Shown here: positions 1 to 7,836 of the stretch, piece after piece
How the letters are laid out: each line of letters begins with the position of its first letter
Position numbering within the stretch: the first letter of the stretch is position 1
DNA from: Bacteroidales bacterium
GTDB lineage: Bacteria; Bacteroidota; Bacteroidia; Bacteroidales; UBA932
DNA length: 64,000 nucleotides
Direction of reading: 5' to 3'
NCBI GenBank assembly: GCA_017428725.1
Contig: JAFRQH010000030.1
Location: 26,959 to 90,958, forward strand
Notes under the pieces: model-generated
What the model saw: only the letters and a program-made list of their open reading frames with translations
Told to the model about the DNA's origin: nothing
Databases searched by the model: none
Made by a program: the position numbers and the translations under genes

Positions 1-179
1 TCGCCGCGCTGGTGCACCAGCTCGTCGATGGCGATGTCCGCTTCCTGGAGTTCGTAGAGGGTCTTGAGTTTCTCCTGGGTGCTCTGCTCGGACTCAGCGA
101 AGGTCTTGCGCAGGGAGACGAAGGTTTCGCGCTCGTCGACGGGCGTCTGCACTTTCGTAGGTTTCTTGGTGGTAGCCAT
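1..179 (-). CDS. C4-type zinc-ribbon coiled-coil protein, 5' part only
   Basis: The first 59 codons of a leftward gene that runs off the window edge. It starts at ATG 177-179 and begins MATTKKPTKV, followed by a lysine/glutamate-rich stretch LKTLYELQEADIAIDELVHQ. This is the start of the long helical hairpin seen in Bacteroidota proteins that carry a zinc ribbon near the C-terminus; the ribbon itself is outside the window, so the assignment rests on the coiled-coil start only. Family members are thought to bind nucleic acid, but their role is not settled. It lies 47 bases downstream of the MerR-type gene and has its own possible -7 box at the MerR stop codon. Confidence 0.6.
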   Translation of the reverse strand, partial: MATTKKPTKVQTPVDERETFVSLRKTFAESEQSTQEKLKTLYELQEADIAIDELVHQRG

Positions 180-221
180 ATATGATATCTAGATATTATT
201 ATTCAAGTAAGATATGAACTG

Positions 222-229
222 CAAAGTTA
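222..229 (-). promoter_or_regulatory. -7 box for the zinc-ribbon gene
   Basis: TAACTTTG read leftward, matching the Bacteroidota TAnnTTTG box. Its TAA is also the stop codon of the MerR-type gene. It would give a leader of about 40 bases. No clear -33 TTTG lies at the usual distance, so this is a moderate call. Confidence 0.45.
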
Positions 230-547
230 GGAAATATTTTTCTTAATCTCCATAAGTTGGGCGCGGATTTGCTTCAGCGAATCGAGCGCCTTGACGCTGC
301 GGTCCACGGGCCTGCGGTCGGCGGCGAGCTGCTGGGCCGCCCCTTCCAGGGTCATCCCGCGGTCCTTGACCAGGTGGTGGATCTGCTTGAAGGTCGTCAC
401 GTCCGCCGCCGAGAACTGGCGGTTGCCCTTCGCGTTGCGCTGGGGCTTGATGAGTTTGGGGAAGGAATTGGACCAGAAACGAACCAGAGACACTGACTCG
501 CCCAGGATTCCGGCCACTTCGCCGATCGAGTAATAGAGCTTTTCCAT
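227..547 (-). CDS. MerR-family transcriptional regulator
   Basis: 106 residues. The N-terminus (about residues 5-75) is a MerR winged helix: YSIGEVAGILGESVSLVRFW, then the wing with NAKGNRQFSAADV and a LVKDRGMTLEGAAQQL helix. The C-terminal 30 residues form a short helix with no effector domain, so no ligand can be deduced; short MerR proteins of this kind are common in Bacteroidota and sit next to M23 peptidase genes. It follows the second M23 gene by 7 bases and is probably in the same transcript, suggesting a link to envelope biology that is inferred from position only. Confidence 0.85.
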   Translation of the reverse strand: MEKLYYSIGEVAGILGESVSLVRFWSNSFPKLIKPQRNAKGNRQFSAADVTTFKQIHHLVKDRGMTLEGAAQQLAADRRPVDRSVKALDSLKQIRAQLMEIKKNIS

Positions 548-554
548 ATAACAG

Positions 555-1511
555 TTAATCCATTGATTGCATTGTATTTACGGACATGTACAGCATATTC
601 GCGAACTCCGAGGGACTCACGGAGGCGAAGAAGCATCCGACAGGATTCACGGCGACGCCATCCTTGCGCACCCCATAGTGGAGGTGCGGGGCCACGGCCT
701 GGCCGGACATCCCCACCGCGCCCACTTTCTGGCCCGTGCGCACCCGCTGCCCGGCCCGTACGGACATGCTCTCCAGGTGGGCGTAGACCGTCTCGTAGCC
801 GCCGTCGTGGCGGATCCGGACGGTATTGCCCGTGGTCCGCGAGGAGGCGGCGGTCACCACCGTCCCGTCCGCCGTGGCCAGCACGGGCGTGCCGCGCGTG
901 ACGATCAGGTCCAGGCCCTCGTGGTAGACATAAGCTTTGTAGAAGGGGTTGATCTTGCGGCCCGTGGAGGCGCCGACCTGCGGGTATGTAATGTCGTTGA
1001 TGGGCAGGATCATCGGCGGGAGGGACGTCTGCGGATCCGAGAGGATCCCGAAGATCTGCTTGAAAGCTGCCTCCACGTCGGCGCTGTGCGCCAGCAGGCT
1101 GTCCGCCTTATGCGCCGTATAGCCGACCAGCTCCCCGGCGGGGATGGAATCCGCGACGGCGAAGGACTCCTCCATCGCCTCCATCGGGTCCAGGCCCGGC
1201 GCACTGGCGTGGAAGACCTGGTCGTAGATCCGGTCGTCCTTGTGCTGCAGGTCCGCGATGGCGTCCTCGAGCAGGCCGCTGCGCGCCTCCAACTCGGGAT
1301 AGAGCCGTTCGTACAGACGGATTTCGCGCCGGAGCCGGCGCTCGGTGTCCGTCCGGAAGAACAGGGCGAAAACCCCGTAGGTCAACACGGCCAGCGTGAG
1401 GGTCATCAGCATGTACAGCACGAGCCGGAGCACCGCCCGCCAGATCTTGCGGGGGGCTTCGCCGAAATGGAAGTTTTCGGCATCGAAGACGAAACGCCTG
1501 TGCTTAGCCAT
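555..1511 (-). CDS. Membrane-anchored M23 family metallopeptidase (LytM domain)
   Basis: 318 residues. A cytoplasmic N-terminus precedes one transmembrane helix at about residues 27-50, then a coiled-coil stretch (about 55-120) and a C-terminal LytM/M23 domain. Zinc-site signatures are intact: YHEGLDL (His and Asp of HxxxD) and HLHYGV (HxH). Such proteins cut peptidoglycan cross-links or bridges in the periplasm. The start overlaps the end of the upstream M23 gene by 8 bases, so the two are translationally linked paralogues, and the MerR-type gene follows. Confidence 0.88.
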   Translation of the reverse strand: MAKHRRFVFDAENFHFGEAPRKIWRAVLRLVLYMLMTLTLAVLTYGVFALFFRTDTERRLRREIRLYERLYPELEARSGLLEDAIADLQHKDDRIYDQVFHASAPGLDPMEAMEESFAVADSIPAGELVGYTAHKADSLLAHSADVEAAFKQIFGILSDPQTSLPPMILPINDITYPQVGASTGRKINPFYKAYVYHEGLDLIVTRGTPVLATADGTVVTAASSRTTGNTVRIRHDGGYETVYAHLESMSVRAGQRVRTGQKVGAVGMSGQAVAPHLHYGVRKDGVAVNPVGCFFASVSPSEFANMLYMSVNTMQSMD

Positions 1512-2526
1512 CGCCGTTCCTCCTGCGGCGGAGCAGCTCCGTCGTGCTGGACCGCTTGCCGACGGGAGAGTCCTCCTTGCGCTTGTCGATCATCGCGCGG
1601 TATTCGTCGAGCGGCATGTTGAAATCCATGAAATTCATCGGGTTGACGCGGTTGCCCTGGTAGACGACCTCGTAGTGCAGGTGGGAGCCCGTGACCTTGC
1701 CGGTGGCGCCCACGGTGCCGATCTGCTCGCCGCGCCGGACCTTCATCCCCTCCGCGATGATGATCGTGTGGAGGTGCGCATAGCGCGTCTGGTAGCCGAA
1801 ACCGTGGTCGATGACCACTTCGTTGCCGTAGCCGGTGAACTGGAAGCGGGCCGAGACCACCACGCCGTCACCGGTACAGTAGACCGGCGTGCCCGTGGCC
1901 GTGGCGAAATCCTGCCCACCGTGGCTCTCGCTGCCGCCGTAGACCGGATCCTCGCGCCAGCCGAAACCGCTGGACAGGTGGACCCGGGAGGCGTCCGGCA
2001 GCAGCGGCGGCACGCTCGGCACGCAGGAGATCATGTCCCCCGCCTCGCGGGACAGCTGGGCGACCTCGTCCAGGGCCTTGCTCTGGATGTAGGCGCGCTT
2101 GGTGAGGTTGTCCAGCCGGCGCACGGACCAGCCCAGGGTGGAATGGCCCCCCAGCAGGTCGAACTCGGCATAGCGGTTCACGCCGCCCAGGCCGGCGTTC
2201 TTGACTTCGTCCGGGATCGCCCCCAGGCCATAGATCGAGCGGTACACTTCGTCGTCCCGCTGCTCGATGCCGGTGAGCGTGCGGTCGTAGAGGTCAAGCC
2301 GGCTGTCGAGCACCGCCATCCGGGCCTCCCATTCCGCGGCCCGGCGCTTGAGATACGCCGTCCGGGGGAGGTCCCAGTGGAGCACGGAGGTGTAGAGCCA
2401 GAAGTACAGCATCACGAAACCGGCGGCCAGCACAATGGCCGCCACGATGCGGAGCGTCTTGACGTACCGCGGTTCGTCCCTTGCCTCGTAAAGCAGCGTC
2501 TCAGGATTGAGGATATACTTCGGCAT
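1504..2526 (-). CDS. Membrane-anchored M23 family metallopeptidase (LytM domain)
   Basis: 340 residues, first gene of the leftward unit. One transmembrane helix at about residues 25-50 is followed by a helical linker and a C-terminal M23 domain with ESHGGQDFA (HxxxD) and SHLHYEV (HxH), so it is predicted to be an active zinc peptidoglycan endopeptidase. The architecture is the same as the downstream gene, indicating tandem duplication followed by strong divergence. The last 22 residues are polar and basic. A well-formed -33/-7 promoter lies immediately upstream, leaving almost no leader. Confidence 0.9.
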   Translation of the reverse strand: MPKYILNPETLLYEARDEPRYVKTLRIVAAIVLAAGFVMLYFWLYTSVLHWDLPRTAYLKRRAAEWEARMAVLDSRLDLYDRTLTGIEQRDDEVYRSIYGLGAIPDEVKNAGLGGVNRYAEFDLLGGHSTLGWSVRRLDNLTKRAYIQSKALDEVAQLSREAGDMISCVPSVPPLLPDASRVHLSSGFGWREDPVYGGSESHGGQDFATATGTPVYCTGDGVVVSARFQFTGYGNEVVIDHGFGYQTRYAHLHTIIIAEGMKVRRGEQIGTVGATGKVTGSHLHYEVVYQGNRVNPMNFMDFNMPLDEYRAMIDKRKEDSPVGKRSSTTELLRRRRNGDG

Positions 2527-2533
2527 AACTGCG

Positions 2534-2565
2534 CAAAGATAGCGTTTCCGGCTTTAAATAACAAA
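2534..2565 (-). promoter_or_regulatory. Promoter of the M23 gene pair
   Basis: Leftward TTTG (2562-2565) as -33, a 20-base spacer, and TATCTTTG (2534-2541) as -7. This is one of the best matches to the Bacteroidota consensus in the window. Only 7 bases separate the box from the start codon, so the message would be nearly leaderless. Confidence 0.8.
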
Positions 2566-2626
2566 TTCTATTCCGTTCAACGACACCTCATTAGCACGCA
2601 TCACCGAAAGTCCTCGCGCCCGCGCG

Positions 2627-2658
2627 TTTCATTATTTCCGGGAAAATTGCTACTTTTG
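2627..2658 (+). promoter_or_regulatory. Promoter of alaS
   Basis: TACTTTTG (2651-2658) fits TAnnTTTG; TTTC at 2627-2630 lies 20 bases before it as a weak -33. A second near-match, TAACTTTTG, ends at 2678, six bases before the alaS ATG. Confidence 0.6.
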
Positions 2659-2684
2659 TGGTTCGTTTATAACTTTTGCAATTT

Positions 2685-5318
2685 ATGACCTCAAAGGAAA
2701 TCAGACAGAAATTCCTCGATTTCTTCGCATCCAAGGGCCACACCGTGGTGCCTTCGGCACCGATGGTCGTCAAGAACGACCCGACCCTGATGTTCACCAA
2801 TGCCGGAATGAACCAGTTCAAGGACATCTTCCTGGGCAACGCCAAGGCCCCCTACCGCCGGGCGGCCGACTCCCAGAAGTGCCTGCGCGTGAGCGGCAAA
2901 CACAACGACCTGGAGGAGGTCGGCCACGACACCTACCACCATACGATGTTCGAGATGCTCGGCAACTGGAGCTTCGGAGACTACTTCAAGTCCGAAGCGA
3001 TCGACTGGGCCTGGGAGCTGCTGACCGACGTCTACAAGATCGACAAGAACCTCCTCTACGCCACCGTGTTCGAAGGCTCCACCGAGGACGGCACCACGCT
3101 CGACACCGAGGCGCAGCAGGCCTGGCGCAAATACCTCCCCGAGGACCACATCCTGCTGGGCAACAAGCACGACAACTTCTGGGAGATGGGCGAGACCGGC
3201 CCCTGCGGTCCCTGCTCCGAAATCCACATCGACATCCGCACCGCGGAGGAGAAGGCCGCTTCCGGCATCCCCGGCCGCGAGCTCGTCAACCAATCCGACC
3301 CGCACGTCATCGAGATCTGGAACCTCGTCTTCATGCAGTACCAGCGGATGGCCGACGGACACCTGGTGCCGCTGCCCGCCCGCAACATCGACACCGGGAT
3401 GGGCTTCGAGCGTCTCTGCGCCGTGCTCCAGGGCAAGAACAGCAACTACGACTCCGACGTCTTCACCGGGATGCTCGCCCGCATCGGCGCGCTCTCCGGC
3501 CACAAGTACGGCGAGTCCGACAAGACCGACGTGGCGATGCGCGTGATCGCAGACCACATCCGCGCCATCAGCTTCAGCATCGCCGACGGCCAGCTCCCCT
3601 CCAACGTCAAGGCCGGCTACGTCATCCGCCGCATCCTGCGCCGCTCCGTGCGCTACGGCTACACCTTCCTCGGCCTGTCCGAGCCCTTCCTCTGCCAGCT
3701 CGTGCAGCAGCTCGTGGACGACATGGGCGAGGCCTATCCTGAGATCGCGAAGCAGCAGAAGTTCATCGAGAACGTCATCCGCGAGGAGGAGATGGCCTTC
3801 CTGCGCACCCTCGACCGCGGCATCCGCCTGATGGACGACTGCATGGAGCGCAGCCGGGACACCAAGGTCATCTCCGGGGCCGACGCCTTCAAGCTCTACG
3901 ACACCTACGGCTTCCCGTTCGACCTGACGGAACTGATCGCCGCCGAGAACGGCTTCACCGTGGACCAGGAAGGGTTCCTCTCCGAGCTCAAGCAGCAGAA
4001 GGACCGCGCCCGCAACGCCACGGCCAACACGTTCGGCGACTGGACCGTCTACCACGACGGCGAGGACGTGGCATTCGTCGGTTTCGACACCACGGAGGTC
4101 GGGGACGCCCTGCTGCTCAAGAGCCGCACCGTCGTCCAGAAGAACAAGGAGATGCTCCAGCTCGTCTTTGACCGCACGCCGTTCTACGGCGAGATGGGCG
4201 GCGAGGTCGGTGACACCGGCATCCTCACCGCCGCCGACGGCGAGCAGGTCCGGATCCTCAACACCGTCAAGGAGAACAACCTCACCATCCACATCGCCGA
4301 GCGCCTGCCGCAGGACTGCACCGGCGCCTTCCGCCTGAGCGTCGACGCCGCGCGCCGCCAGCGCATCGCCAACAACCACAGCTGCACGCACCTGATGCAC
4401 CGGGCCCTGCGCGAGATCCTCGGCACCCACGTGGAGCAGAAGGGCTCCTTCGTGAACGACAAGGGTTTCCGCTTCGACTTCTCCCACTTCGAGAAGCTCT
4501 CCGACGAGCAGCTCGCGGCCGTGGAGAAGCGCGTCAACGAGCTGATCCGCAGCAATTTCCCGCTCGCCGAGAAGCGTGACGCCACGATGGACGAAGCCAA
4601 GGAGATGGGGGCGATGGCCCTGTTCGGGGAGAAGTACGGCGACCGCGTGCGCGTAGTCCGCTTCGGCCCCAGCGTGGAGCTCTGCGGCGGCTGCCACACC
4701 TCCGCCACCGGCAACATCGGCTTCTTCAAGATCACCGGTGAGTCCGCCATCGCAGCCGGCATCCGCCGCATCGAGGCGGTGACCGGCGAGCAGGCCGAGG
4801 AGCTCGTGTTCGCAATGCAGGGTCTGATCAAGACAGCCCGCTCCTTCTTCAACAACGTGCCCGACCTCGCCGGCGCGATCCAGCGGATGATCGAGGACAA
4901 CGCCACCTTCAAGAAGCAGGCGGAGGAGTTCTCCCGCCAGAAGGCGGCCGACTTCGCCCGGATGATCAGCGAGAAGGCCGAGGAGGTGAACGGCATCAAG
5001 CTCATCGTCGCCGCCCGCGCCGGACAGGACCTCGATCCCGCGATGGTCCGCACGGCCGCCCTGGCCCTCCAGAAAGAGATGCAGGGCGCGGCCCTCGTGG
5101 GCGCCTACGTCCACGACGGCAAGCCGCAGCTCGTCCTGATGTACTCCGACGACCTCGTGGCCGCGGGCCGCAACGCCGGCAAGGACATCCGCGACGTCGC
5201 CAAGTTCATCCAGGGCGGCGGAGGCGGACAGAGCGGCCTCGCCACCGCCGGCGGCAAGAACGCCGCCGGGCTGGACCAGGCGCTCAGCGCCCTGATCGAC
5301 ACCGCCACGCGCAAATAA
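2685..5318 (+). CDS. alaS: Alanine--tRNA ligase
   Basis: 877 residues from ATG 2685; an in-frame TTG three codons upstream is less likely because family members start MTSKEIRQKF. Attaches alanine to tRNA-Ala in the cytoplasm. The class II catalytic domain (about 1-240) shows SGKHNDLEEVG and HHTMFEMLGNWSFGDYFK. The editing domain carries the zinc/editing residues H565-x3-H569 and C667-x2-C670-H671 (CGGCH). The C-terminal oligomerisation domain ends with GGGGGQSGLATAGGK. Length and domain order are normal for the family. It lies 14 bases ahead of the LptF/G-Fmt fusion gene and is probably co-transcribed with it. Confidence 0.98.
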   Translation: MTSKEIRQKFLDFFASKGHTVVPSAPMVVKNDPTLMFTNAGMNQFKDIFLGNAKAPYRRAADSQKCLRVSGKHNDLEEVGHDTYHHTMFEMLGNWSFGDYFKSEAIDWAWELLTDVYKIDKNLLYATVFEGSTEDGTTLDTEAQQAWRKYLPEDHILLGNKHDNFWEMGETGPCGPCSEIHIDIRTAEEKAASGIPGRELVNQSDPHVIEIWNLVFMQYQRMADGHLVPLPARNIDTGMGFERLCAVLQGKNSNYDSDVFTGMLARIGALSGHKYGESDKTDVAMRVIADHIRAISFSIADGQLPSNVKAGYVIRRILRRSVRYGYTFLGLSEPFLCQLVQQLVDDMGEAYPEIAKQQKFIENVIREEEMAFLRTLDRGIRLMDDCMERSRDTKVISGADAFKLYDTYGFPFDLTELIAAENGFTVDQEGFLSELKQQKDRARNATANTFGDWTVYHDGEDVAFVGFDTTEVGDALLLKSRTVVQKNKEMLQLVFDRTPFYGEMGGEVGDTGILTAADGEQVRILNTVKENNLTIHIAERLPQDCTGAFRLSVDAARRQRIANNHSCTHLMHRALREILGTHVEQKGSFVNDKGFRFDFSHFEKLSDEQLAAVEKRVNELIRSNFPLAEKRDATMDEAKEMGAMALFGEKYGDRVRVVRFGPSVELCGGCHTSATGNIGFFKITGESAIAAGIRRIEAVTGEQAEELVFAMQGLIKTARSFFNNVPDLAGAIQRMIEDNATFKKQAEEFSRQKAADFARMISEKAEEVNGIKLIVAARAGQDLDPAMVRTAALALQKEMQGAALVGAYVHDGKPQLVLMYSDDLVAAGRNAGKDIRDVAKFIQGGGGGQSGLATAGGKNAAGLDQALSALIDTATRK

Positions 5319-5332
5319 AGCCACCCGCCGGG

Positions 5333-7732
5333 ATGAAGAGACTCGACCGCTATACGCTGAAGGCATTCATCGGACCTTTCGTCGCGATCCTCTTCGTCGT
5401 GATCTTCATCCTGATGATGCAGACCCTCTGGCTCTACATCGACGAGTTGGTGGGCAAGGGGCTCGGGCTGCGTACCATCCTGGAATTCCTGTTCTGGGGC
5501 GTATGCAGCCTGGCGCTGCCCCTCGCCCTGCCCCTCGCCACCCTGCTGGCGTCCACGATGACCGTCGGACAGCTCGCCGAGAAGGGCGAACTGATGGCGA
5601 TGAAGTCCGCCGGCATCTCCTTCGGGCGCATCATCGCCCCGCTTGCGGTCGCCGCCGCGCTCATCGCCTGCGGCACCTATGTCATCTGCTCGCGCCTGGT
5701 CCCCTACTCCTTCAACCAGATCTACACCCTGCGCGACGACATCGCCCGCACCAAGGACGAGATCAAGATCCCGCCGGGGACCTTCTACGACGGCATCGAC
5801 GGATACATCCTGCGCGTGGGTGCCCAGAACAAGGAGACCAAGATGCTCTATGACGTGCAGGTCTACGACCACACGGCCCGCAAGGGCAACATCTCCGTGA
5901 CCCTGGCCGACTCCGCCGTGATCAAGATGGCCAAGAGCAAGGAGTACCTGACCTTCTCCCTGTACAACGGCTCCACCTACGTGGAGGACAACACGATGCG
6001 CTACAACGACACCTCCCTGGTCCTCCGGCACATCAACTTCGTCCGCCAGGAGCTGCTGATCCCGCTCAAGAACTACAGCTTCGAGAAGTCCGACTCCGCC
6101 CGCTTCGACGACCAGATCAAGACCAAGCAGATGGCCGAGCTGCGGCATCTGAGCGACTCGCTGGACCACTATCTGGACTCCCTGCACGACCTGCATTACA
6201 ACATGCTCCGCAGGACGCCCACGCTGATTATGGCCAAGCAGCTGGACACCGCCACCCGCAACCCGGGCCGGCAGCTGTACACCCATCCCGACTATCTCCG
6301 CTGGGGCAACCTCGACGAGGAAGCGAAGGCTTATTCCGCGGCGGCCGAGAACGTGATGAAGCTCTCCGGCGACATCAGCAACTTCAAGTTCGAGACCTAC
6401 GAGCAGAGCTACAACGTACGGCAGTCCGACCTCTCCCTGCTCGAGAAGACCGCCCAGGCCCTCGCCTGCCTGCTCCTCTTCTTCATCGGCGCGCCGGTGG
6501 GCTCGCTCGTGAAGAGCAAGCGCGGCGGGCTCGGCGTGGGACTGATCATCTCGGTGCTGTTCTTCGTGATCTACTACGTAGTCAACATCTCCGGCAACAA
6601 ACTGGCGCGGGACGGCGCGGTCGAGACCCCCGTCGGGGTGTTCATATCGTCCGTGGTCATCGCGCCGATCGGCGCTTTCCTGACCTGGAAGGCCCTCAAG
6701 GACGCAGAACTCTTCAATATGGACCAATTCCAGATCTGGCGACGCAAGATCGCCAGCAAGATCCGGCGCATCTTCCGGCCCACGCGCATCGTCTATATGG
6801 GCACGCCCGAATTCGCGGTCGCGCCCCTGGACGCCCTCATCCGGAGCGGCTACAAGGTCGTGGGCGTGGTCACGGTGGCCGACAAGCCCAGCGGGCGCGG
6901 GCTCAAGGTGAACGAAAGCGCCGTCAAGCAGTATGCCGTGGCCCACGGCATCCCCGTGCTGCAGCCTGTCAAGCTCAAGGATCCGGAGTTCCTCCAGGCG
7001 CTGGCCGCCTGGAAGGCCGACCTGTTCGTGGTCGTGGCCTTCCGGATGCTCCCCGAGCAGGTCTGGTCGATGCCCAGGCTCGGCACCTTCAACCTCCACG
7101 CGGCGCTGCTGCCGCAGTACCGCGGCGCCGCCCCGATCAACTGGGCCGTCATCAACGGAGAGAAGATGACGGGCGTGACCACCTTCATGATCGACAAGGA
7201 CATCGACACCGGCGGGATCATCCTGCGCCAGGAGTGCCGCATCCGGCCGGACGAGACGGCCGGCGAACTGCACGACGAACTGATGGCGATCGGCTCCGAC
7301 CTCGTCTTGCAGACGGTCGAGGGCCTGATCCAGCACAACGTGGAGCTGCGTGTCCAGCGTTCCTTCATCCAGGGTTCGGAAGAGCTCAAGCCCGCCCCGA
7401 AGCTCACCAAGGAGCTCTGCCACATCGACTGGGCCCGCCCCACGGACGAGGTCTACAACCTCATCCGCGGCCTCTCGCCGTACCCGGCCGCTTTCGCTAC
7501 GCTCCAGCGGCTTGAAGAAACGACAACCCTGAAGGTTTTCCGCACGGAAAAGCGCCCGGACCTGCACGCAGCGCCGGGCACCGTCCTCTCCGACGGCAAG
7601 TCGTACTTCGCCGTAGCCACGGCCGACGGCGCCCTGGAGATCACCGACCTGCAGCTTTCCGGCAAGAAACGCATGGCCGCCGCCGACTTCCTCAAGGGCT
7701 TCCGGGATCCGGAGTCCTGGCGCGCCGCATAG
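5333..7732 (+). CDS. Fusion: LptF/LptG-family permease + methionyl-tRNA formyltransferase
   Basis: One open frame of 799 residues joins two unrelated proteins. Residues 1 to about 480 are a YjgP/YjgQ (LptF/LptG) permease: N-terminal transmembrane segments, the GELMAMKSAGIS coupling-helix region, a long periplasmic segment, and C-terminal helices with GAPVGSLVKSKRGGLGVG. Residues about 483-799 are a full-length Fmt that formylates initiator Met-tRNA: RIVYMGTPEFAV, NLHAALLPQYRGAAPINWAV, and the catalytic triad equivalents N587, H589 and D625, spaced exactly as N106/H108/D144 of E. coli Fmt. No stop separates the halves; the formyltransferase begins directly at the cytoplasmic end of the permease. 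An internal ATG at 6719 (residue 463) could also yield Fmt alone. Whether the product stays joined is unknown. It could be a read-through fusion peculiar to this lineage or a missed stop in the assembly. Confidence 0.9.
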   Translation: MKRLDRYTLKAFIGPFVAILFVVIFILMMQTLWLYIDELVGKGLGLRTILEFLFWGVCSLALPLALPLATLLASTMTVGQLAEKGELMAMKSAGISFGRIIAPLAVAAALIACGTYVICSRLVPYSFNQIYTLRDDIARTKDEIKIPPGTFYDGIDGYILRVGAQNKETKMLYDVQVYDHTARKGNISVTLADSAVIKMAKSKEYLTFSLYNGSTYVEDNTMRYNDTSLVLRHINFVRQELLIPLKNYSFEKSDSARFDDQIKTKQMAELRHLSDSLDHYLDSLHDLHYNMLRRTPTLIMAKQLDTATRNPGRQLYTHPDYLRWGNLDEEAKAYSAAAENVMKLSGDISNFKFETYEQSYNVRQSDLSLLEKTAQALACLLLFFIGAPVGSLVKSKRGGLGVGLIISVLFFVIYYVVNISGNKLARDGAVETPVGVFISSVVIAPIGAFLTWKALKDAELFNMDQFQIWRRKIASKIRRIFRPTRIVYMGTPEFAVAPLDALIRSGYKVVGVVTVADKPSGRGLKVNESAVKQYAVAHGIPVLQPVKLKDPEFLQALAAWKADLFVVVAFRMLPEQVWSMPRLGTFNLHAALLPQYRGAAPINWAVINGEKMTGVTTFMIDKDIDTGGIILRQECRIRPDETAGELHDELMAIGSDLVLQTVEGLIQHNVELRVQRSFIQGSEELKPAPKLTKELCHIDWARPTDEVYNLIRGLSPYPAAFATLQRLEETTTLKVFRTEKRPDLHAAPGTVLSDGKSYFAVATADGALEITDLQLSGKKRMAAADFLKGFRDPESWRAA

Positions 7733-7799
7733 CCCGGAAAACAGTAAAATTGGTAAAAGAATCCGGAGAATCTGCAAAGTATTTTTCGAAGAATAGCTT

Positions 7800-7807
7800 T
7801 ATATTTG
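7800..7807 (+). promoter_or_regulatory. -7 box of the polyferredoxin unit
   Basis: TATATTTG, 29 bases before the chosen ATG; no good -33 TTTG at the right distance. Confidence 0.6.
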
Positions 7808-7836
7808 TGACCGTTACACACCGTTTTATCCACTAT

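Noticed and set aside
2691..7777. Two antisense open frames of about 890 codons opposite alaS and the fusion gene
   Set aside because: Same cause as above; both follow the codon periodicity of the sense genes and match no family.
7750..7836. Upstream extension of the polyferredoxin from a TTG
   Set aside because: The extension spans a good -7 box (7800-7807), and the shorter start gives a normal first membrane helix.
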